A stretch of 7,715 bases of DNA, from positions 1-7,715 of the forward strand of contig JAFDET010000159.1 in NCBI GenBank assembly GCA_019310195.1, read 5' to 3'. The first letter of the stretch is position 1, and the number at the start of each line of letters is the position of its first letter. This DNA is from Deltaproteobacteria bacterium. GTDB taxonomy: Bacteria > Myxococcota_A > UBA9160 > JAFDET01. Below the pieces are notes generated by a model. That model was not told the origin of the DNA. It was given only the letters and a program-made list of their open reading frames with translations, and made no database searches. A program made the position numbers and the translations under genes. Positions 1 through 4,926 of the stretch are shown piece by piece.

Positions 1-593
1 GCTACGGCCTCTCGGAGACGTCGCCGGTTGCCAGCTTCAACATGCTGGACAAGCCGCGCAAGGTGGGATCGATCGGCTACCCGGCCTGGGGCGTGGAGCT
101 GGCGATCCTGGACGAGAACGACCAGCCCCTGCCCGACGGCGAGCGCGGAGAGATCTGCATCCGCGGCCACAACATCATGAAGGGCTACTGGAAGCGCCCC
201 GAAGCCAACGCCGAAACCCTTCGCAACGGCTGGTTCCACTCCGGCGACGTGGGGATGCGGGACGAGGACGGCTGCTACTTCATCGTGGACCGCACCAAGG
301 ACATGATCATCCGGGGCGGCTTCAACGTGTATCCGCGCGAGGTGGAGGAGGTGCTCTACCAACACGACGCCGTGGTGGAGGCCGCCGTGATCGGGGTCGG
401 GCACGAGAGCCACGGCGAAGAGGTGAAGGCCATCGTCGCCCTGGCCGTGGGACAGAGCATCACCGCCGAAGAGCTGATCGCCTGGTGCAAGGAGCGCCTG
501 GCGGCCTACAAGTATCCCCGCACGATCGAGTTCCTGGACACCCTGCCCAAGGGCCCCACCGGCAAGATCCTGAAGCGCGAACTCCGTAAGTAG
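1..593 (+). CDS. AMP-forming acyl-CoA ligase, C-terminal part (5' end outside window)
   Basis: C-terminal ~196 residues of an adenylate-forming (ANL superfamily) acyl-CoA synthetase, which activates a carboxylic acid with ATP and CoA through an acyl-AMP intermediate. The frame is open from base 3 with no start needed. It begins in the A5 motif YGLSET. It continues with GWFHSGDVG (adenosine-ribose binding Asp), the hinge and A8 region DRTKDMIIRGGFNVYP, and ends with PKGPTGKILKREL, which holds the C-terminal catalytic lysine. The C-terminus is complete and all core motifs in view are intact. It most resembles medium- or long-chain FadD enzymes, but the substrate cannot be assigned because the acyl-binding N-terminal domain lies outside the window. 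Its position beside a KstR-like repressor and several acyl-CoA dehydrogenases suggests it supplies CoA thioesters for beta-oxidation (inference). Confidence 0.93.
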   Translation, partial: YGLSETSPVASFNMLDKPRKVGSIGYPAWGVELAILDENDQPLPDGERGEICIRGHNIMKGYWKRPEANAETLRNGWFHSGDVGMRDEDGCYFIVDRTKDMIIRGGFNVYPREVEEVLYQHDAVVEAAVIGVGHESHGEEVKAIVALAVGQSITAEELIAWCKERLAAYKYPRTIEFLDTLPKGPTGKILKRELRK

Positions 594-643
594 GCAGGGA
601 TCGGCAAGGATCGACCCCCGCAGACGGGACTGGCCCGCCGCAC

Positions 644-657
644 TAGAACGTGTTTCA
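644..657. promoter_or_regulatory. KstR-type operator upstream of the TetR gene
   Basis: The 14-mer TAGAACGTGTTTCA fits the published KstR palindrome TnnAACnnGTTnnA at every fixed base. It lies 10 bases before the preferred ATG of the TetR gene, where a bound repressor would block its promoter, as expected for autoregulation. A second match lies at 4865-4878. I found no other AACnnGTT core in the window by eye. Binding by the adjacent protein is inference. Confidence 0.7.
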
Positions 658-667
658 ATGCGGCGGG

Positions 668-1249
668 ATGGAGGAGCGCGCCCGCCGAATCATGGAGACG
701 GCCGTCGAGCTGGCCGAGGACGGCGGCTTCGAGGCCGTGCGGCTGCGCGACGTGGCGGACCGGGCGGGCGTCGCCCTGGGCACCCTCTACCGGCGCTTCC
801 GCAGCAAGGAGGACTTGCTGGCCGCCGCCCTGGAGCGTGAGTCCGAAGAGCTGGAGCGCCGCATCCTGGCGCGCCCGCCGCGGGGCAACACGGCCGCCGA
901 GCGCGTGACGGGGTTCTTCGCGGCCGGAACCCGCGGGCTGTGCCGACGCCCCAACCTGACGCGCGCCTTCCTGCGAGCGATGACCTCCGGCGACCCGGCC
1001 ATCGCCGGCCGGGTTTCGCGCTTCCACGACCGCATGACCGGCCTCATCACCCTGGCGATCCGCGGCGACGAGCAGCCGAAAGGCATCGCGGGGTTGACCG
1101 AGCCGCCGAGCGAGCGCGAGAGCACCATCGCGCTGCTGCTCGAGCACATCTGGTTCTCGTGCCTCGTCGCCTGGGCCAGCGGCCTCCACTCCCAGGCCGG
1201 CATCATCGAGCAAATGCACGACGCCTCGACCATGCTCGTAGGCGACTAA
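668..1249 (+). CDS. TetR-family transcriptional repressor, KstR-like
   Basis: A 193-residue TetR regulator. The N-terminal helix-turn-helix (about residues 12-52) contains FEAVRLRDVADRAGVALGTL followed by YRRFRSKEDLL, which is close to the recognition region of mycobacterial KstR. The C-terminal ligand domain ends in IWFSCLVAWASG and a final MLVGD, again resembling the KstR tail. KstR represses lipid and cholesterol catabolism genes and is released by sterol-derived CoA thioesters. The same ligand class here is inference. I chose ATG 668 because the in-frame GTG at 650 lies inside the predicted operator, and starting at 668 keeps the whole DNA-binding domain. Neither start has a good Shine-Dalgarno. 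The gene is 74 bases downstream of the ligase and probably has its own promoter. The TetR call is secure; KstR orthology is likely but rests on remembered sequence. Confidence 0.88.
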   Translation: MEERARRIMETAVELAEDGGFEAVRLRDVADRAGVALGTLYRRFRSKEDLLAAALERESEELERRILARPPRGNTAAERVTGFFAAGTRGLCRRPNLTRAFLRAMTSGDPAIAGRVSRFHDRMTGLITLAIRGDEQPKGIAGLTEPPSERESTIALLLEHIWFSCLVAWASGLHSQAGIIEQMHDASTMLVGD

Positions 1250-1252
1250 GCG

Positions 1253-1283
1253 GGGAACCTACGGGACAGTCCCTTTAGTTGAC
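1253..1283 (+). repeat. Left REP-like copy, degenerate
   Basis: The core ACGGGACAGTCCC (1261-1273) followed by TTTAGTTGAC matches the right-hand palindrome read on the minus strand at 25 of 31 positions, counted by hand. Most mismatches fall in the outer left arm, so the hairpin is much weaker here. The central base is A here and T in the right copy on the same strand, which favours an inverted arrangement. The near-symmetry of the sequence makes orientation only weakly resolved. Confidence 0.7.
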
Positions 1284-1310
1284 GGCGCCCAGGAGGTGGC
1301 GCGCTACCCT
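1279..1310 (+). promoter_or_regulatory. Possible sigma-70-type promoter for the RAYT gene
   Basis: TTGACG (1279-1284) is a good -35 box and lies at the outer edge of the left REP copy. GCTACCCT (1303-1310) is a plausible GC-rich -10 region, although the spacer of 18-20 bases is slightly long. Transcription from here would begin after the GTG at 1296, supporting ATG 1341 as the start of translation. Confidence 0.35.
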
Positions 1311-1340
1311 GGGAACCCCCGGTCCCGGTGGCTGTCTCAG

Positions 1341-2243
1341 ATGCCTCGAGGCCCCAGGATCGACTTCGCTGGAGCGGCGCACCACGTAATGCTCCGGGGA
1401 GTGGCCAAGCACCGGATCTTTGTCGATGACGATGATCGACGCCGGTTCCTGTCTCTTCTCGACTGCGCTCTGCTCCATACGGAAACGACCTGCTTCGCGT
1501 GGTCGCTCATGGGCAACCACGTTCACCTCGCGGTGCAGACGGGGCAAGTCCCCCTGAGCATCGCGATGGCCCGACTCAACACGCGCTACGCGATGTATTT
1601 CAACTCGAGGCACGGACGAGTCGGCCATCTCTTCCAGAACCGCTTCAAGAACCGGCTGGCCATGGACGAAGCGGACCTGATCGGCTTGATACGTTACGTC
1701 CACGGCAATCCCCTGAAGGACCGGGTCGTTCCCTCGGCGAGCGCGTTGGAGCGGTATCCATGGACCGGCCATGGTGCTGTAGTACGAGCCCATGAGTCAG
1801 AGCGCTTCCACTCCGTGAACGAGACGCTCGCTCTCTACGACGGGGATCCCCGTCAGGCCGCCTGTCGAGCGCGTCGCCAGATGCAGGACTACGAGGCGAA
1901 GCTGGACGCGGTAGCGGACGGCTCGGCATGGTCGAACGAAGAGACATCACCTGACCCGGTCACAGCGATCTGCGCGCGCCTAGGCGTCGATGTGACTGCG
2001 CTGCAGCAGGGCAGGAGAAACGCAAGCATCTCTGCGGCGCGAGCGATCATCGCGCACCTGGGAGTGAGAGCCGGCATCCCCCGACGAGAACTCGCCGACC
2101 GGATTGGCGTCTCGAAGCAAGCCCTTGGCAATGCCTGCGTGCGCGGAAAAGCGCTTGTGGAGTCGTCAGCTCCGGATGACATCCCCTGGGAATCCCCCCA
2201 AGGGCCAGAGGTAGTCGTCCGGTCTCACGCCCTCGACAACTAA
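1341..2243 (+). CDS. REP-associated tyrosine transposase (Y1/HUH, IS200-like) with C-terminal DnaA-like helix-turn-helix
   Basis: A 300-residue single-strand DNA transposase of the RAYT group. The N-terminal domain opens with RIDFAGAAHHVMLRG and carries the metal-binding HUH motif GNHVHL (His60, His62). It continues with LNTRYAMYFN, where Tyr83 is the likely DNA-linking tyrosine (Tyr86 is the alternative), and the family signature GRVGHLFQNRFK. Residues about 207-268 resemble the DnaA C-terminal DNA-binding fold, with an ARLGVDVTAL helix, SAARAIIAHL, and the turn RRELADRIGVSKQAL. Such a tail is common in RAYTs of GC-rich deltaproteobacteria. All catalytic residues are present, so the enzyme appears intact. 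ATG 1341 is preferred over GTG 1296 because family similarity starts at MPRGPRIDF. The TAA stop lies inside the right-hand palindrome, which is the likely substrate. Confidence 0.9.
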   Translation: MPRGPRIDFAGAAHHVMLRGVAKHRIFVDDDDRRRFLSLLDCALLHTETTCFAWSLMGNHVHLAVQTGQVPLSIAMARLNTRYAMYFNSRHGRVGHLFQNRFKNRLAMDEADLIGLIRYVHGNPLKDRVVPSASALERYPWTGHGAVVRAHESERFHSVNETLALYDGDPRQAACRARRQMQDYEAKLDAVADGSAWSNEETSPDPVTAICARLGVDVTALQQGRRNASISAARAIIAHLGVRAGIPRRELADRIGVSKQALGNACVRGKALVESSAPDDIPWESPQGPEVVVRSHALDN

Positions 2244-2265
2244 CGGGACTGTCCCGTTAGTTGTC
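2235..2265. repeat. Right REP-like perfect palindrome (15-bp arms, 1-base centre)
   Basis: The left arm GACAACTAACGGGAC and right arm GTCCCGTTAGTTGTC are exact reverse complements around a T at 2250. As single-stranded DNA or RNA this gives a long, stable hairpin. It contains the TAA stop of the RAYT gene (2241-2243) and two bases of the TGA stop of the minus-strand dehydrogenase (2264-2266). It lacks a T tract on either side, so it is a REP-type transposase recognition hairpin first. It may also protect both transcripts' 3' ends. Confidence 0.85.
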
Positions 2266-3352
2266 AGCGGGCGGCGGCGGCGCCTAGGTGGGCCAGGGCG
2301 CGGTTGGCGGAGCCCAGGGAGAGCTCCAGGTGCTTCGCCCACATGTAGTAGCGATGCAGGGGGTAGTCGACGTCCATGCCGATGCCACCGTGCAGGTGCT
2401 GCGCCGCGTAGCCGACGAACTGGCCTCCCTCGGCCGACCAGAACTTGGCTACGGGCACGGCGTCGCCCGGATCCTCCTCCCGATCCAGCCGTGAGGCCGC
2501 CTGCCAGACCGAGAGCCGGATGGCCTCGGTCTGCACGTAGGCGTCTGCGGCGCGCTGGTGGAAGGCCTGGAAGCTCCCGATGGGACGGTCGAACTGCTCG
2601 CGTTCGCGGCCGTAGGACGACGTCATCTCCAAGGCGCGCTCGGAGACCCCCAGCTGGATCGCGCACAGGCCGGCCACGGCCCGATCGGCGATCCAGCCGA
2701 CGTCGGCGCCGTCCAGCAGGTCCGCCGGCGCGCCCTCCAGCGTCACCCACCAGACCGGCGCGTAGTGCGTGCCCTGCTGTCGCTCCAGGGAGACGCCGTC
2801 GCCTCGCGGATCCACCAGGTAGGCACCGGTCTGCCCGGCGTCGTCGGTCGCGGTGACCAGGATGCGATCGGCCCAGGCGACGGACTCCGCGTGGATCTTC
2901 ACGCCCGAGAGGCGGACAGCATCTTCGCCGGACGTCGCGCGGACGACCGGCCGGCGGAGATCATCGCCACCCTCATCCTCGAGCGCCACGCCGAACACGA
3001 CGTCACCCGCGGCCACGCCCGGCAACCAGCGCTCGCGCTGGGCGTCGCTGCCGAAGCGCGCGATCGCCAGCGCAGCGATGAGCGTGCCGTGCAAGGGCAG
3101 CGGCGCCACCGCGCGCCCCTGCTCCTGGAGCAGCAGACAGACCTCGAAGAAACCCCAGCCGCTGCCGCCCTGGGTCTCCGGAAGACCCACGCCCAGGAGG
3201 TTGGCTTTGCCCAGCTCGGCCCACAGCTCCCGGTCGAACCACTCTTCGCTCTTCTCGATCGCCCCGATGCGTTCGGGGGTCGCCAGGTCTCCCAGGATCT
3301 TGCGCGTCAGCTCGCGCAGCGTGTCCTGGTCTTCGGTGAAGGAGAAATCCAT
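2264..3352 (-). CDS. Acyl-CoA dehydrogenase, FadE27/ChsE5-like (probable non-catalytic subunit)
   Basis: A 362-residue acyl-CoA dehydrogenase-fold protein with an N-terminal helical domain (MDFSFTEDQDTLRELTR) and a middle beta domain. The C-terminal helical domain holds the FAD-contact signature REREQFDRPIGSFQAFHQR (about 249-267) and QHLHGGIGMDVDYPLHRYY (about 318-336). It lacks both usual catalytic glutamates: the position used in the isovaleryl-CoA type reads IADR (Asp223), and the C-terminal YEGT-type site is AKHLELSL. This fits FadE27/ChsE5, which pairs with a catalytic FadE26/ChsE4 in an alpha2beta2 enzyme with half the usual FAD. The frame is open upstream to 3637, but ATG 3352 is preceded by GAGG at 7 bases and gives the family N-terminus. 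It starts 11 bases after the upstream subunit's stop, so the two are co-translated. Its TGA partly lies in the REP palindrome. Confidence 0.92.
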   Translation of the reverse strand: MDFSFTEDQDTLRELTRKILGDLATPERIGAIEKSEEWFDRELWAELGKANLLGVGLPETQGGSGWGFFEVCLLLQEQGRAVAPLPLHGTLIAALAIARFGSDAQRERWLPGVAAGDVVFGVALEDEGGDDLRRPVVRATSGEDAVRLSGVKIHAESVAWADRILVTATDDAGQTGAYLVDPRGDGVSLERQQGTHYAPVWWVTLEGAPADLLDGADVGWIADRAVAGLCAIQLGVSERALEMTSSYGREREQFDRPIGSFQAFHQRAADAYVQTEAIRLSVWQAASRLDREEDPGDAVPVAKFWSAEGGQFVGYAAQHLHGGIGMDVDYPLHRYYMWAKHLELSLGSANRALAHLGAAAAR

Positions 3353-3363
3353 GACCTCGCCTC

Positions 3364-4539
3364 TCAGCTCTTGTAGTGGGGGAGCTGCAGACCGGCCATC
3401 GCAATGATGTCGCGCTGCACCTCGTTGGTTCCGCCGCCGAAGGTCAGGATGAGCGACGAGAGATACCGCATCTCCACCCGCCCCTGGAGCACGGCGGCCG
3501 GGGAACCCGTCTTGAGCGTCCCGGCGGAACCCATGACCTCGAGCAGCAGGTTGTACCCCTGCACGTAGAACTCGGTGCCGAAGACCTTGACTGCGGACGA
3601 GTCCGCGGGATGCAACGAGCCCTGGGTCATGGCCCAAGCTTGTTTATGGTTCATCAGGCGCAGCACCTCGACGGTGGCCTTGAACCGGGCCAGGTTGAGC
3701 TGCACCCAGGGCAGATCGATCACCCGCGAGCCGTCGGCGCGCTTCGTCTCCCGCGCCCAGGCGCACACCTCGTCGTAGATCCGCTCACTGGGGCCCACGT
3801 TCACCAGCGAGACCCGCTCGTGGTTGAGCTGGTTGGTGATCAGCGACCAACCCTGGTTCTCGGCACCCACCAGGTTCTCGGCGGGAATGCGCACGTCCTC
3901 GTAGTAGGTGGCGTTGGTGCGCACTCCGCTCATGGTGTGGATCGGCGTGCACTTGAAACCCGGCGACGACGTCGGAACGATGAAGATCGAGATGCCCCGA
4001 TGCTTCTTGACGTCCGGGTTCGTGCGCGCCGCGAGCCAGATGTAATCCGCGTAGTCCGCCAGGCTGGTGAACGTCTTCTGGCCGTTGAGCACCCAGTCGT
4101 CACCATCGCGCACCGCTCGCATCTGCAGCGAAGCCAGGTCCGTCCCGGCGCTGGGCTCCGAGTACCCAATGGCGAAGTGGAGCTTACCGGCCAGGATCCG
4201 CGGCAGGAATTCTTTGCGTTGGTCGTCGGTGCCGAAGTGCATCAGCGTCGGCCCGACGGTATTCAGGGTGAGGAAGGGCAGCGGGTAGCCTGCGCGCTGC
4301 ACCTCGTCGGAGTAGATGAACTGCTCCACGGAACCCAGGCCGCGCCCTCCGTACTCCTCGGGCCAGCCGACGCCCAGCAGCTTGTCACGACCCATCTGCT
4401 GAAGCGCCTCGCGGTAGAGGGGACCACCGCCTTCGCTGCCGCGCAGTTCGTCCTGGAGCTCGGCGGTCATCATGCCTTCGAAGTACTCGCGAAGCTCATC
4501 GCGAAAGGCGAGCTGTTCCCGGTTGAGATCCACGTACAT
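3364..4539 (-). CDS. Acyl-CoA dehydrogenase, FadE26/ChsE4-like (probable catalytic subunit)
   Basis: A full-length 391-residue flavin acyl-CoA dehydrogenase that forms the alpha,beta double bond of an acyl-CoA. Visible motifs are YSEPSAGTDLASLQ (FAD/substrate, about 126-139), the GQKTFTSLADYADYIWLA strand region, and NQLNHERVSL. The last places a catalytic glutamate at Glu241, the isovaleryl-CoA-dehydrogenase-type position. It ends with LTFGGGTNEVQRDIIA, where Gly replaces the medium-chain-type Glu. The sequence closely recalls mycobacterial FadE26 (ChsE4), which with FadE27 oxidises the CoA ester of the cholesterol C26 side chain. The substrate here is inferred. ATG 4539 has GGAG six bases upstream. 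It is the first gene of a two-gene operon and is divergent from the ferredoxin gene across 68 bases. Family certain, orthology likely. Confidence 0.94.
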   Translation of the reverse strand: MYVDLNREQLAFRDELREYFEGMMTAELQDELRGSEGGGPLYREALQQMGRDKLLGVGWPEEYGGRGLGSVEQFIYSDEVQRAGYPLPFLTLNTVGPTLMHFGTDDQRKEFLPRILAGKLHFAIGYSEPSAGTDLASLQMRAVRDGDDWVLNGQKTFTSLADYADYIWLAARTNPDVKKHRGISIFIVPTSSPGFKCTPIHTMSGVRTNATYYEDVRIPAENLVGAENQGWSLITNQLNHERVSLVNVGPSERIYDEVCAWARETKRADGSRVIDLPWVQLNLARFKATVEVLRLMNHKQAWAMTQGSLHPADSSAVKVFGTEFYVQGYNLLLEVMGSAGTLKTGSPAAVLQGRVEMRYLSSLILTFGGGTNEVQRDIIAMAGLQLPHYKS

Positions 4540-4607
4540 GGCGATCTCCGTGTGCGCTCCTTGGAGCGTGGTGTAGACTACGTCGCCATCCCAGGGAGGA
4601 GCACCTG
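4540..4607. promoter_or_regulatory. Divergent promoter region between dehydrogenase operon and ferredoxin gene
   Basis: These 68 bases must serve both directions. A perfect 6-bp inverted repeat, CGCTCC-TT-GGAGCG, lies at 4555-4568. TAGACT (4574-4579) is a possible -10 for the ferredoxin gene, without a convincing -35. AGGGAGGA (4593-4600), seven bases before ATG 4608, is a strong Shine-Dalgarno. No KstR-type site is present here. Confidence 0.5.
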
Positions 4608-4802
4608 ATGAAGGTCGTGGTCGATTACGACCTGTGCGAAGCCAATGCCGTGTGCATGGGAATCGCCCCCGAGATCTTCCGAGTCGAGGAAGACGACACC
4701 CTCACCGTCCTTACCGAGAGCCCGCCCGAGTCCGAGCGCGCCAAGGTCGAGGAAGCGGTGCGGCTCTGTCCGAAGCAGGCCATCTCGATCAGCGAAGACT
4801 GA
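4608..4802 (+). CDS. Small 3Fe-4S ferredoxin (FdxD-like)
   Basis: A 64-residue soluble electron carrier. Only three cysteines are present: Cys10 and Cys16 in CEANAVC, and Cys54 in the CPKQAI motif. Asn13 stands where a 4Fe-4S ferredoxin has its second cysteine, so a 3Fe-4S cluster is expected. The length and motifs match the ferredoxins that feed cytochromes P450 in actinobacteria, including FdxD next to fadE26-fadE27 in Mycobacterium. No P450 or ferredoxin reductase is in the window, so its partner is unknown. The start is fixed by a strong Shine-Dalgarno. It is divergent from the dehydrogenase pair and separated from the downstream dehydrogenase by 124 bases containing a hairpin and an operator, so it is probably its own transcript. 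Confidence 0.93.
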   Translation: MKVVVDYDLCEANAVCMGIAPEIFRVEEDDTLTVLTESPPESERAKVEEAVRLCPKQAISISED

Positions 4803-4829
4803 CGGGAAAACGGGGGCTCCTCCGCAGCC

Positions 4830-4851
4830 GGCCCGGATCGCGGACCGGGCC
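4830..4851 (+). terminator. GC hairpin after ferredoxin gene, possible terminator
   Basis: GGCCCGG (4830-4836) and CCGGGCC (4845-4851) form a perfect 7-bp stem with an 8-base loop, 27 bases after the ferredoxin stop. It has no T tract (TTGCC follows), so intrinsic termination would be weak. It overlaps the start of the presumed promoter of the next gene. Confidence 0.4.
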
Positions 4852-4881
4852 TTGCCGGCCAGATTGAAACGTGTTCTACTT
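4852..4881 (+). promoter_or_regulatory. Possible promoter overlapping the second KstR-type operator
   Basis: TTGCCG (4852-4857) and TCTACT (4876-4881) are each a 4/6 match to -35 and -10 consensus, with an 18-base spacer. The predicted operator at 4865-4878 would cover the -10, the expected geometry for repression. Weak evidence taken alone. Confidence 0.35.
4865..4878. promoter_or_regulatory. KstR-type operator upstream of the third acyl-CoA dehydrogenase
   Basis: TGAAACGTGTTCTA fits TnnAACnnGTTnnA at every fixed base. The reverse complement of the repressor-gene site differs from it only at the two central bases. It lies 48 bases before the start of the dehydrogenase gene, so this gene is probably controlled by the KstR-like protein at 668-1249. 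Confidence 0.72.
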
Positions 4882-4926
4882 CGGGTTGCAAGGGCCCGCG
4901 CCGGAGGCCCGGAGGCGCCGCCCAGC

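Larger units (their letters stand above)
1253..2265 (+). mobile_element. RAYT (REP-associated transposase) element bounded by REP-like palindromes
   Basis: About 1 kb, consisting of one RAYT gene with a related REP-like sequence at each end: imperfect at 1253-1283 and a perfect 15-bp-arm palindrome at 2235-2265. The left copy starts 3 bases after the repressor stop codon, and the right copy overlaps the stop codon of the dehydrogenase on the opposite strand. It therefore fills the gap between two convergent genes without breaking either. No flanking target duplication is evident. The internal gene is visibly less GC-biased and uses codons such as ata, aga and gta that the neighbours avoid, which fits acquisition. 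REP elements moved in trans by Y1/HUH transposases are the known parallel. Confidence 0.75.

Noticed and set aside
506..1219. A minus-strand open frame across the ligase end and the TetR gene
   Set aside because: It is the antisense of two well-supported genes and has low-complexity composition.
2235..2265. Palindrome as an ordinary bidirectional rho-independent terminator
   Set aside because: There is no T tract on either side, and a related copy flanks the other end of the transposase gene, so a REP identity explains it better.
3353..3637. N-terminal extension of the FadE27-like protein to 3637
   Set aside because: The extension overlaps the upstream subunit in another frame, encodes no dehydrogenase sequence, and a good ATG with Shine-Dalgarno exists at 3352.
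3376..4608. A 410-codon + strand frame opposite the FadE26-like gene
   Set aside because: It is antisense to a gene with clear catalytic motifs, and its product has no recognisable domain.
4645..4926. Extension of the third dehydrogenase upstream to 4645, as a ferredoxin-region fusion
   Set aside because: It is out of frame with the ferredoxin, is Arg/Ser/Pro-rich and crosses the operator. Homology starts at the GTG at 4927.
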